This document shows, one piece after another, positions 34,900 to 45,180 of a stretch of DNA of 64,000 bases (its first letter is position 1; every line of letters begins with the position of its first letter). Under the pieces are notes generated by a model. That model saw only the letters and a program-made list of their open reading frames with translations, had not been told where the DNA came from and did no database searches. The position numbers were made by a program, and so were the translations under genes. The DNA comes from Hibiscus mutabilis (Eukaryota; Streptophyta; Magnoliopsida; Malvales; Malvaceae): NCBI GenBank assembly GCA_019671005.1, contig CM033711.1, positions 57,151,049 through 57,215,048 of the forward strand, read 5' to 3'.

Positions 34900-35245
34900 G
34901 CACCCGATAGCATCGCAGGTACTGTTGAATTAAATTCAAATCCTGCATATAGTTTGATTGATTCGGGATCTACCCACTCTTTTATATATTCTTCCTTGAT
35001 TGCCAAGTTAAACTTAAAACCCGAACTTGTTAAGACAAGCCTTGTAGTTTCGAACCCTATAGGGGGAAATATGCCAATTAACTTCTTTTGCAAGCAATGT
35101 CCTATAAGCATTCAAAATGTACCTTTTCCCATGGACCTTTATGTCTCGCCTTCTTGTGAGTTCGATCTAGTGTTAGGACTAGATTGGTTAAGTAAACATG
35201 AAGCTCGGATAGATTGCCAAAACATGAGATTGTATCTTCGGGTAT
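34900..35245 (+). pseudogene. pol: C2 aspartic protease, active site intact
   Basis: It reads LIDSGSTHSFIYSSLIAKL near 34,955, with the Asp-Ser-Gly triad preserved, then VVSNPIGGN and the C-terminal CEFDLVLGLDWLSKHEARID (about 35,155-35,215). This stretch is open for nearly 100 codons but is out of frame with RT. Confidence 0.87.
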
Positions 35246-36280
35246 AGGAAAGGAATCAATCATCCTAAAAGATAGAAAATTGACCTCAATCTTTGCTGCT
35301 GTGTCTATGCAAGATGAATTTGAATTTGGCTTACCTAGTATGCCAATTGTGTCTAAATTCATTGATATTTTTCCCGAGGAACTCTCTGGTCTCCCTCCAA
35401 CCAGAGAAGTAGAGTTTGTGATTAAAGTTCAACCTAGAACAACTTTGGTGTCCATCACACGCTATCGAATGACACTTGTTGAATTGAAAGAACTCAAGAA
35501 GCAACTCCAAGAGCAGCAAGACAATGTCTTTATTAGCTCATCTCCTATGGGTGCTCTAGTCTTGTCTGTGAAGAAGAAAGATGAGACTATGAGACTCTGT
35601 ATTGACTATAGACAATTGAACAAGCTCACTATAAAGAATCGGTATCTTCTCCCAAGTATAGAAGATCTATTCGATCAACTTAAGGATGTTTCAGTGTTCT
35701 CAAATATCGATTTTCAATCGGGATACTATCAAATGAGGGTAAAAGAAGAAGATGTACCCAAGTCAGCCTTTCATACTTGATATGGCCATTTTGAATTCCT
35801 TGTAATGCTTCGGCTGCTTTCATGGATCTCATGAACTGTGTATTCAGGCCCTATCTTGACAAGTTTTTGGTCGTCTTCATCGTCGACATTTTGGTGTATT
35901 CTCGGAATAAGGAACAACACTCTGAACACCTTCGAATTGTATTGCAAACTATCTGAGAACGTCAATTGTTCGTAAAGTTCTCTAAATGTAAATTTTGGTT
36001 ATCGAAAGTATCGTTCCTTGGCCATGTCATCTCGGCATAAGGAATTAAAGTAGACCCGACCAAAATTTGATCCATCATGGATTGGAGACCTCCAAGGAAT
36101 GTTAGTGAAATTAGAAGCTTTCTCAGTTTAGCTGGGTATTATTGATGATTTGTCAAAGGATTTTCATCCATTGCCGCAAGCTTGACTAAGCTAACCCATA
36201 AAGATATGGCTTTTGTTTGGTCGGAGAACCAACAACGAAGCTTCGATCAACTTAAACAAGCCCTGACTCATGCACCGGTT
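35246..36280 (+). pseudogene. pol: C2 reverse transcriptase, catalytic motif mutated
   Basis: The first part is open to 35,777 (FPEELSGLPPTREVEF, YRMTLVELKELKKQL, RLCIDYRQLNKLTIKN, SGYYQMRVKEEDVPKSAF) and stops at TGA (35,778-35,780), where relatives have Arg before YGH. About 22 bp coding for the FGLTNA region are missing near 35,808. The palm motif reads FIVDILVYS at 35,876-35,895 instead of FIDD, so one catalytic Asp is Val. Further stops lie at 36,043 and 36,143-36,148. Confidence 0.88.
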
Positions 36281-36289
36281 CTTATCCAA

Positions 36290-36665
36290 CCAGAATCGGG
36301 TAAATAATTCACTGCCTATAGTGATGCATCTCATTTAGGACTAGGATGTGTCCTAATGCAGGATGCAAAATCGGTATCTTACGCTTCAAGGAAACTAAAA
36401 CCACATTAGTCAAACTATCCAACACACGATCTAGAATTGCCAGCTATCGTGTTTGCTCTTAAAATACAGAGACATTACTTGTACGAGGAGAAATGTAACT
36501 TGTCCACGGACCACAAGAGTCTCAAATATCTATTGACTCAAAAATATTTGAATCTGAAACAAAGAAGATGGCTAAAATTCCTTAAAGACTATGATTTGGT
36601 TATCGACTACCATCCGGGGAAAGCAAACGTGGTTGCTGATGCCCTTAGTCGCAAACCATACTCGG
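36290..36665 (+). pseudogene. pol: C2 RNase H
   Basis: It starts at SGK*FTAYSDASHLGLGCVLMQD, with a stop where relatives have Glu. A second stop lies in KPH*SNYPT (about 36,407). The open segment from 36,437 reads IVFALKIQRHYLYEEKCN, TDHKSLKYLLTQ and DYDLVIDYHPGKANVVADAL, the standard ending. Confidence 0.85.
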
Positions 36666-36807
36666 TTAAACCTCTAAATATAAATTATAGAATATCTAAA
36701 TCATATTTGAACTTACTTGGATCACAAGTAACCATTTGAATACCTTACTTGGTTTGCAAGTAACTACTCAAAATTTTCTCTTAATGATCTTGTTCATTCT
36801 TTGTAGC

Positions 36808-38112
36808 TTCCTTGGCTATCAATGCTCACTTCCGTTTACCCAAAGGACGTAAATTCTTGTCTAATCTTCAAGTTCAATCTAGCTTGATCTCGAGAATTAA
36901 TGATCTCCAACAAATTGATCTAGATCTTCAAAAGATCGTATCCAAGCTAGACTCTGAGTCTAATTCTGACTTCTCCCTTAAGTCGAATATACTCCTCTAT
37001 TTCAAGGATAGAGTATGTGTTTCTAACAATGAGGAATTAAGACAAGAAATGTTACTAGAAGCTCACCAAAGCTCTCTCTCGATTCACCCGAGATCGGTTA
37101 AGATGTACAAGGATCTAAAGCCACTATACGGTGGCTGGGTATGAAATCAGCTATCACAGACTTCGTATTAAAGTGCCTAACTTGTCAGAGAGTTAAAGAC
37201 GAGCATCAAGTCCCTACTAGATTGCTCCAGCCTATCGAATTCCCTTAGTGAAAATGGGATCGTATTACAATGGATTTCGTTACTGGTCTTCCTTCCACTC
37301 CAAGAAAGAATGATGTTGTATGTGTGATTGTTGATAGATTCACAAAGTCTGCTCATTTTATCCCTGTTCGAATGAACATAAGCTTGGAAACCTCAGCCGA
37401 TCTATACATCCGTGAAGTAATTTGATTACACGGAGTACCTACAGCTATAATCTCTAATCGTGATCCCATATTTGCTTCTCGATTTTGGAATTCCTTGTAT
37501 AAGGCTTTAGGAGCTAAAGTGCACCTTAGTACAACCTTTCATCCTCAATCAGATGGACAATCTGAAAGAACCATTCAAGTACTCGAAGATATGTTACATG
37601 CTTGTGTTATAGACTTCGGAAAGAATTGGGAGAAATCTCTATATCTAGTAGAGTTTCCTTACGACAATAGCTATCAGACATCTATTCATATGGCTCCTTT
37701 TGAAGCTCTATATGGAAGAAGATGTAGAACTCCCTTGTGCTGGTCTAAATTGGGAGAAAGCAAGGTTTTAGGACCTCAATTGCTCAGAGAAACCGAAGAA
37801 CAAGTGAAGATCATACATGATCGATTAAATGCAGCTTTTGGAAGACAAAAAGCTTATGCTGACTTGAAAAGGAGAGACATCCAATTCAATGTTGGAGACA
37901 AGTTCTTTCTCAAAGTATCTCCTTGGAAGAAAGTCTTCAAATTTGGAAGAAAATGAAAGCTTAGCCCTCGATTTATCGGGCTATTTGAAATCATTGAAAG
38001 GATTGGTCCAGTGTCTTATCAATTGGCACTTCCTAGTGAATTCAATAAGGTCCACAATGTCTTCCATGTCTCTATGATCAGAAGATATAGGTCTGATCCA
38101 TCTCATGTTCTT
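36808..38112 (+). pseudogene. pol: C2 integrase, second catalytic Asp mutated
   Basis: The N-terminal linker and HHCC region (SIHPRSVKMYKDLKPLY) are open to about 37,140, then a frame break separates the CxxC (KCLTCQRVK). The first Asp is in IVDRFTKSAHF (37,330). The second reads ISNRDPIF at 37,450-37,470, Asp to Asn. The Glu is in DGQSERTIQ (37,564-37,566). Stops lie at 37,246-37,251 and 37,423-37,425. The C-terminal domain (QFNVGDKFFLKVSPWKK, RFIGLFEII) follows a TGA near 37,953. Confidence 0.88.
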
Positions 38113-38312
38113 GAGCCTGAAAATGTGTAATTGAATCCTGATCTATCGTATGAATAAGAGCCTATTCAGATACTTGACAAGGAAGTCAGAAGACTTTGAA
38201 ACAAGAATGTTCCTCTTGTCAAAGTCTTTTGTAGAAATCACAAGGTTAAAGAGGAATCTTACGAATCTGAAGAGGTCATGAAGAAGCAATATCCTCACCT
38301 ATTCGATTCAGG
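38113..38312 (+). pseudogene. pol: C2 chromodomain (degenerate)
   Basis: Chromodomains of this clade are thought to steer integration towards marked heterochromatin. Here the reading is EPIQILDKEVRRL, a TGA (38,197-38,199) in place of Arg, then NKNVPLVKVFCRNHKVKEES, then KKQYPHLF. Two positions that are Trp in B1 (LWRH, STWE) are Cys and Tyr. Stops also occur near 38,128 and 38,156. Confidence 0.82.
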
Positions 38313-38329
38313 TAAATTCGAGGACGAAT

Positions 38330-38350
38330 TTATTTTAATGGGAGCAAAAT
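38330..38350 (+). other. Polypurine tract region of C2
   Basis: AATGGGAGCAAAAT lies directly before TGTAACACCC of the 3' LTR. It is a worn tract compared with GGGGGAG in B1 and B2. Confidence 0.7.
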
Positions 38351-41300
38351 TGTAACACCCTAAAATTGGCCTAGAAATGTTACCACTATCTAAACTATAG
38401 GCTAATTGAATTCTTGAGTTAATCAATTTAAAGAAGAATGAACATTAGCCATCCCTGAGATCAAATAATAAGTGAAATTGAACCAAATTGAATTGAAATG
38501 AAAACTATAAGGCATAAATGAAAGGATAAAAACGTGAACATGCAAAATTCTATAGATTGCATGTAAAATAGAAATTAAATCAAGGCCTTGACACATGTCT
38601 TCATTGGAGGAGAACATGTGCCAATTTGGATGATGACTCATGGCTAGGGAGAATAATGACCAAACATATTGTCATCTTCCTCCCTAATTCATCCTTTGGC
38701 CAAAACATAGAGAGCGATAGGGGAGAGAAAATTTGCATACAAACACCTTCAATTCAAGATTCTTGATTCATCCATTGATCAAACTTAGCTCGGAGAAGGT
38801 ATAATGTTTGACTTTACTTGTTATAGATTGTTTGAATATGCAAATGATGATGTTCTTGTTGCCTTGATGAAATTGGATGATTGCCATGTATGTTAGGGTT
38901 ATGCTAGCTTCAATCAGAGCTTGGAAATTGAAAGCTAGTAGCTAAATTGCTAATGAAATATATATGTGGTTGCTGGAAATTTGAGAAAAATGAACATGGT
39001 TGAAAACAGTCTTCAGTGGGGATTGTTTTGATGGAGAAATTGTGTAAACATGCCAAATGAACATAGAACCCTATTTTGATCATGTTTCTAGGTAAAATGA
39101 GGATTTAATTGAATAGATATGTTTCTGGAAAATGACTACACCTAATTGAATTAGTTAAATTAGGTAATGGACTACCTAGTTGATGAATTGGATGTGTAAA
39201 TGTGATCAAATAGATCAAAGTAGGTTCAACATGATAATGCCCTGTTTTAAGAACATTTCTAGGTGAATTATGATGAAATAAACATGTATGAACATTTTCA
39301 TGAATGGAATTTCCATGTTAGGACCTTGCTAAAATGAATTAAGAAGCTAGAAATTCAACCTAGTGTAATCTGCCCAGAATGCTCTATTCTAAGAAATAAC
39401 TTTGAAAAATCACTATAAATTGTGTATAATGAATTTAAGGATGAAACTTTTATGGTAAACACCTTGGTATGTCTATATTCATTAGGAGAAAACAGAACTG
39501 AACTCTGGGTTGTATACTGAAATGTAGAGAAGAAACACTAGGGACACTGCAAACTGTCTAGTATAGCAAAATGCCCTGTCTTTAAGTTAAAAACTGTATT
39601 AATTGGGACAGAGCTAAAATAAAATCCTTATATGTTCATAAATACAATTTTGTTAGATTTCCAACGGTGTAAACCAATTGAAATTTTGACGTGTGGAATA
39701 AAATTATGCATGATTAAGTGACTAGAGTGCAAGCTGCCTGGCAGTAGCAATATAGGCAATTACACACTGTTTTGTGGAATTTTGTAAACTGACTTGTAAA
39801 CAGTTTTAGTCCTTTGATTATGCCTTGTTTTACATGAACTATAATGTTGATAAGTGTAGTTAAGTGTAATGGAAAATGTATATGAGCATGCTGCCAAATT
39901 TGTGAATGTTATATGGTTGTAACATTGCTTGATTGAATGAACTTGTCTTGACATATTTGTACTTGTAATGTGATAGAACCAGGAGTAAACTTGGTGGAAG
40001 AGGATAGATTGGATCATCCTAAATCCAAGAATAAGGGAGTGTGGATCCAAAACTAGCTAGCTTGGAGTATTGTGAGTGTAGTTTTCTCTAGGCTTAAAAC
40101 TATGTCCTAACCAATGTATTCTTGTTACATTCTTGACATGTTAAATGAATCTAATCATGAACTGGACCTAATAAGGGATGGATGACTAAAGTAATACATG
40201 AAACTTGATCCTAGCCTTGAATACATGTCTATTTCGAATGCTAAGCATGTTTGTAAAGTATATTGGTGCTTGTATGTGGCATGATGCTTGTGATTGAATG
40301 CTAAAGAACATGCTTGAGATAACATCTCATCTTGATGAAATGAAACATGAAAACTACTTGAAATGTGAGCTATGGCTCAATGGCCTAAGGGCCTAACAGG
40401 AAATGAACTTGCTTGACATGATCTTGATCTTGAAACACATGAATAAATGGTAAATCGAACAACCTTGGTAGCTAGTTGGACTAGATAGAAGGGCATGCCT
40501 TATAGTCTAGAGCTCATTGTGTACGGGTGGACTACGATCCAGGGCTAAGGCCCTATTTGGCGACAGACAGAGGGTACATATATGGCCTTTGGCGACAGAC
40601 GGAGAGTACGTATATGGCCTTTGGCGACAGTAGGAGGGTTGACCAGCACTACGGTGCATCTTGTGGCGACAGTTGGTTGGAGACTCGATTACCTATAAAT
40701 ACTAAGCGCCAAGGGGGTTGTTTAATGAATAAAAAATGTAAAAACAATCCAATTATACATGATACTTGTCTTGAATTCCATCAAATGTATGTTACTTGAC
40801 TTGATAGCATAACTCCTTGATTTCTTGTTTTGCAATCATGTGTGCTTGATTCATGAAGTATGAAATCTTGATGCTTGTATCTTGATCGCCGAATACTTGA
40901 TATCCGTTGATTGGATAATCTTGATGCTTGAAAGCTTATCTAAGATCACTCTAATGCATGAAAGCCTTATCTAGGTCTACACTTGATTAAAAGACATGAA
41001 ACTTGAAACAACAAATGGATAGGCTAGATACTACCTCACTAAGTACAATCTTGTATTTATCACTCTTGTTTCATTCTTCCCAACCTACAGGATAAAGGAT
41101 ACGAGGTTGCTTGATCTTGAAGCCTGTTACCTTGAGCAAGAAGCAACTCACACAAGCATAGTTAAAGTATGATTTCATACTTGTTTTGTATATCTCCTAG
41201 AATGGTGGTACTACATGTATATAGATAGCTTGATCATGCCTTTTGAAGCTTGTATATAATATCTTGATGGGCCTACTATGTGGTGAACCTATTGTTAAGT

Positions 41301-41905
41301 ATGTAAAGAACTTAAACTTCAGGAAATGAAATCTTGATGCTGCGCAAATTGTGTAAATTTAATTGGAATTATCTAATGGTTGTTTGTGTACATGTCTTGT
41401 TAGAATTGGATATGTTGAATGATCAAATAATCATGTTAGAAATTTTGGGTTAGGTGTACATGTATAAGTCTAAGAAACAAACTAATTAAATAGAATTAGG
41501 TTGTACTAGATCAATTCGAATGATAGAGAATAAAATGAAGTAAAATATGGTAAAATTGTAGTAACTTGTTGTTGTAAACTTGAACCTAATTAAGGCTAAT
41601 GACCTATTCAAATAGTAAGCATGAAATGAATTAAACTTAGTAACCTATTCAAATGGATAGTTTGGAATATGAATCAATTGTTTGGTTACTTGCATGAAAA
41701 GTAATGTATGAATGGTTGCCTTAGCCTTGTTCAAATGCCTTACTTTCATTTGAAATCAAATGAGAGCTTACTTGTTAGATAAGTTAAGTATGCGATTGCT
41801 TGATTGATTCTTGTATTGTATTGTTTGCCATGTTTATTGTCCTTGCTTGTTTGTTAAGTAACGCTCCCGAACCGGATTACTACTAGCCCGGGTAGGGGTG
41901 TTATA
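38351..41905 (+). repeat. 3' LTR of C2 (3,555 bp)
   Basis: It starts TGTAACACCC and ends GGGGTGTTATA at 41,905, followed by GAAAG. It is the complete form of the family-C LTR and includes the 33-35 bp repeats at 40,549-40,660. There is no gene; the open frame at 40,527-40,799 is made by those repeats. Confidence 0.92.
40549..40660 (+). repeat. 33-35 bp tandem repeats (TTTGGCGACAG) in C2 3' LTR
   Basis: Units start at about 40,549, 40,584 and 40,617, each GGCC then TTTGGCGACAG then a tail (GAGAGTACGTATAT type). A fourth GTGGCGACAG is near 40,663. The 5' LTR has fewer units (32,256-32,350). This is one of the few GC-rich spots in the LTR. Confidence 0.8.
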
Positions 41906-41910
41906 GAAAG
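41906..41910. repeat. Right target-site duplication of C2 (GAAAG)
   Basis: Identical to 30,298-30,302. Confidence 0.93.
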
Positions 41911-41949
41911 CTTGATGAGGGTCGTTTTTTATACTTCTTATAGTCCATC

Positions 41950-42207
41950 TGCACCCTCCATCAAGTGACAATATTTCCCAAAAAGAGTTGGGACACTATG
42001 ATCGTAACCACTCTTACGTGCACTTTCTTTGTGGAGGTGTCATTTTTTTCTTGTTCCTTGTTGTCCATGCATACCTTCCACCTTGCTACTATTCCTGAAT
42101 GTATGAATATATTAATAGGAAAAATTATATCAACACCCAACCATTTGATTACCTCATTCTTGTCAACTTCCATCATGACTGGGTGAAGCCTTCGTTCTCG
42201 TGGCAAT
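41950..42207 (-). pseudogene. pol: Athila-like Ty3/gypsy RT remnant
   Basis: On the minus strand, 41,961-42,206 reads RERRLHPVMMEVDKNEVIKW, LGVDIIFPI, then ARWKVCMDNKE. This resembles the N-terminal RT of Athila/Tat elements, which usually has RRLNP, VVKKEVLKWLDAG.IYPIS and later WRVCIDYRKLN. The middle appears deleted. It is a non-chromovirus Ty3/gypsy lineage, different from all other gypsy pieces here. It is cut on the right by the copia LTR at 42,208. Confidence 0.6.
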
Positions 42208-43237
42208 TGTTGCTGATAAACCTAATTGATTTTGATATAACATAAAGAAAAATGTTTTTTGACTTAAACAAATTTGCAAAAATATTTCAAAAGTCCATAA
42301 ACTTGAAAATATGTTTGAAATGTTTTCAAAGGGTTTTTGACATAGTATAAATGATTTTAAATAGCCAAAGTGTCAAAAGCTAGGCCTGAGTACCGATATG
42401 GTCTAACCTATACCGAAACCAGAGTGCCCGTACCGATACGACCAAGCCTGCAGTGATACAATCCTTTGTCCCAAATGTTTGCAAAATTCCAGTATCCAAT
42501 AATAGTACCGATATGGCTTAGATTGTATCGATATGGAAAGGTGTGTATCAATACGTTTGTATAGCATTCTGATACCCATGTGTTATAAATGCTGCAATTG
42601 CTAGTTTTTTGAAGAAAATGTACCGATACGGGTCCCCATGCATCGATACCTAGGACTCCAAAACTGCATTCATTGCAAGAAATAAAGGCTCCAACGGCTC
42701 CAAACCAACACCAGCGGCTAGTAAGGACCATAAAGTTATTATAGGGTTTAAAAGACCTCACCAAGCATATATGGAAGAACAAGAAACAAGAAGCCAACAT
42801 TCTATGATGAGAAACGTGTTTTTGTAATTTATTTGTCAATTTCTTTGTAAAACACACTTGTGAGCTTAATTGTCATATATGCTGAAGTGTTAGGTTTTGG
42901 GTGAGTTCTTAGAATTGCAAACATATCAGCCTTTAGAGGTTTTCCTAGTTTTCTTATTTTTTTTCTCTTATAAGAGAGGATTTTCTCAAAGCTTTGGGGT
43001 ATAAGATTTGAGGTTGTAAAGGTTTCCTCTTGATTCTAGAAAAGGGGAAGAAATTCATAGTGAATTTAGGAAAATCCTTAGTGGGACGGTAAGGTAGTGT
43101 ATGTAGAGCTTGGTTAGAAGATTGAATCACTATAAATCTTCGTGTGATTTTTTAAATTCCATTGCTTTCTCCACCATCACCTTAAAACCAATTCATCCAT
43201 TCTTGGCAACTCGGTTGATCATATGAGCCTCCTAACA
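42208..43237 (+). repeat. 5' LTR of copia 1 (1,030 bp)
   Basis: It starts TGTTGCTGATAAACC and ends CTCCTAACA, two bases before the PBS. It holds palindrome cluster 3 in its first half. Open frames here on either strand are chance. Confidence 0.75.
42390..42650. repeat. Palindrome cluster 3 in copia 1 LTR
   Basis: Ten copies start at 42,390, 42,410, 42,430, 42,450, then 42,505, 42,525, 42,545, 42,566, then 42,620 and 42,640. Within runs the spacings are 20, 20, 20; 20, 20, 21; and 20 bp. Most copies read GTACCGATAC or GTATCGATAT. Confidence 0.9.
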
Positions 43238-43239
43238 AT

Positions 43240-43251
43240 TGGTATCAAAGC
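43240..43251 (+). other. Primer-binding site of copia 1 (tRNA-Met)
   Basis: TGGTATCAAAGC lies two bases after the LTR end and is one base different from the standard TGGTATCAGAGC. Confidence 0.88.
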
Positions 43252-43325
43252 TTTGACTCGACATCAGATTAACATCCTAAAGTCGATCCTAGAGGTGCTC
43301 AACCATTCTACATCAACAAGAGTTC

Positions 43326-43573
43326 ATGATGCAATCCATCAACAAGCCTCCTTACTTTGATACTGCCAACTACGCCTATCGGAAGAATATGGTGATGTTC
43401 TTCTTAAGAGCCAAACATTACCATCTTTGTGATATCATCCTTGATGGCTCATTCATTCAACATCGAAGCAAGGTGAAATGGAGTACGAATGACCGCAAGA
43501 AGATAGAGCTAAACACAAAGGCCTTGCACTTTCTCTTTTGTGCACTTGGCTCGAATGAATACGCCAAAGTATT
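43326..43573 (+). pseudogene. gag: Copia 1 gag, first part
   Basis: The start at 43,326 gives MMQSINKPPYFDTANYAYRK, then MVMFFLRAKHYHLCDIILDG and KKIELNTKALHFLFCALGSN, EYAKVF. This is the N-terminal half of the plant copia Gag (UBN2/DUF4219 type). The frame is intact up to the insertion of copia 2 at 43,574, and the protein continues at 47,232. The frame that appears to run on to 43,802 is LTR sequence of copia 2. Confidence 0.87.
43569..43573. repeat. Left target-site duplication of copia 2 (GTATT)
   Basis: It pairs with GTATC at 47,232-47,236, one mismatch. The surrounding gag frame joins across these copies. Confidence 0.88.
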
Positions 43574-44654
43574 TGATAGGCTTGTAGCACACTTGAATCA
43601 ATCTCTAAAAACCGTCAAGTGGGTTGGATTTGGTCCTTGGATGAATTGGCTAAAAACCAAAAAAAACATAGACAAATTGCTCAAGGATTTTAGAGTGGTT
43701 CAACCACCTAATCGAGTCTACATCCACTACCTTAGCACACCACTAAGGATTTCCCAATTCACTAAGAACTCATCCCCTTTTACCCAATCTTTTAATGGCT
43801 AAGATAGAACCACTCTAGTTTTTACTTAGGCTAGACTAGAACCTCTCACTTTTCCAAGGTTTGTTTGGTAAACTAAATACCTCACAAGGTGGGTGCTTGC
43901 ACAATTTAAGCTCACAAGAGTGTATAGGATGAAAACAATAAAAAACATTGTCGTAAACACTATTTACAAGAGAAATAAAGAAATATGAATTAAAAGCTAA
44001 TTTCTTTTGATCATGATGCTTGGATGTGTTCTATCTCCATCTTCAAGTGTTCCGATCCTCATAATATAGTTAGGAATGAGCTTGTGGCCGTTGGGAATGA
44101 AATAGAGCCGTTGGGGACATTTTCCAACTGTTGGAGGCAGTTATGAGCAGAGGGTATCGGTATGGGTGATGTTTGTATCGTACCTGCATTTAAATTAGAG
44201 AACTAGCCGTAGAAGGCCACGAAGCGTACCAGTACATAATACTTCTGTATCGGTATAGTACTAGGGGTATCGGTACTTTGTTAAGCTTATCGGTATGAAC
44301 TTCTTGGAAGCTTGCCGTTAGGGGGGTTACAAAACAAAGTGTATCAGTACATGAAGTTGCGTATTGGTATGACCCTTTTTGTATTGGTACGCATAAGCCT
44401 ATACAGGCATGGGTTTTTGGTTCTGGAAAATTACTATAGCTAAAACCCTAACCGGTATCGATACGGGGGGATACAATATCGGTACGGTCCTACTAAAAAC
44501 ATAAGTTTGGCATCTTAAGAAATGATTCAAAGCCTTCCAAAACCATTTGAAAATATCTCAAACTTATTTCCAAGTTCTTTAGACTTAAAATCATTTTTGA
44601 AATCTTTTCAATTTAGTCCAAAACTATTATTATATCAAAACAAATATACTAACA
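43574..44654 (-). repeat. 3' LTR of copia 2 with palindrome cluster 4
   Basis: The LTR is adjacent to the purine tract at 44,655. Palindrome copies start at 44,155, 44,176; 44,226, 44,247, 44,267, 44,287; 44,341, 44,361, 44,381; 44,455, 44,476. Spacings within runs are 20 or 21 bp. The commonest form here is GTATCGGTAC or GTATTGGTAC. Confidence 0.9.
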
Positions 44655-44936
44655 ATCTCCCCCTTTTTGGTATAATAAAACGAACTTGAAAATTGTTTTT
44701 GAGATTCTCCCCCTTAGTAAATATAAGTTTTGAATAAGAGTTTCAAATTTAAAGATAGTTAAAGCTCCCCTTTCTTCATTTGAAAATTCAATTTTTCAAA
44801 CATTCTCCTTCTTTTTGTTATATCAAAAATGGTTCAAACTAAGTTTGTAAACTTTTAAAGTCCATAACAATGAAGAGTTTAAAACAAATTTTGATAAAAT
44901 AAGAATTTTGTTCTAAAATAGGCTCCCCCTTACTCA
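44655..44936 (-). other. Multiple polypurine tracts at the 3' end of copia 2
   Basis: Read on the minus strand, GGGGGAG-type tracts occur at about 44,656-44,668 (next to the LTR), 44,707-44,717, 44,765-44,772 and 44,923-44,935. Repeated purine tracts before the 3' LTR are known from SIRE/Maximus-type copia elements. Only the first is correctly placed to prime plus-strand DNA. Confidence 0.7.
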
Positions 44937-45180
44937 AACATTCCAAAAAAAATTTGCTCAAATGCTTGGCACTTAAAAGATATTAAATTTCAAGATAAAA
45001 TCAAATTAGGAGCAAATGAAATTCAATGTATCCAAGTCTTCAAAACAATAGGGTATATAACCTAATAGATAAAGAATTAGCATAGAGGTTACCCATCTTC
45101 TTCATACGTGTGACTAAAGCATTCCAAGATTTTTGCTATCATCGCCATTGCTCCAACACATATACAAAAGACATTTACTT
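44937..45180 (-). other. Non-coding internal remainder of copia 2
   Basis: This AT-rich sequence lies between the end of gag and the purine tracts. Pol would normally be here. I see no protease, integrase or RT motif on either strand. Confidence 0.55.

Larger units (their letters stand above)
30303..41905 (+). mobile_element. Full-length Ty3/gypsy Tekay-type chromovirus C2 (11.6 kb)
   Basis: The order is 5' LTR (30,303-33,489), PBS, gag, protease, RT, RNase H, integrase, chromodomain, PPT, 3' LTR (38,351-41,905), flanked by GAAAG on both sides. Both LTRs start TGTAACAC; the 5' one ends GTGTTACA, the 3' one GTGTTATA. A hand alignment of the first 270 bp of the two LTRs gave about 20 substitutions (roughly 7%), so the insertion is old. 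All coding parts are disrupted. It is the only element in the window with both LTRs, complete gene order and a perfect target duplication. Confidence 0.95.

Noticed and set aside
35778..35780. Programmed readthrough of the TGA shared by C1, C2 and H
   Set aside because: The frame has many other stops and frameshifts in every copy; recurrent mutation or inheritance is simpler.
30303..41905. Endogenous pararetrovirus or env-bearing element
   Set aside because: Gene order PR-RT-RH-IN with chromodomain, LTRs and a 5-bp duplication identify a Ty3/gypsy chromovirus; no movement-protein or env-like frame is seen.
42408..42857. A 149-codon minus-strand open frame, possible host gene
   Set aside because: It lies wholly inside the copia 1 LTR and across its palindrome cluster; no domain is recognisable.
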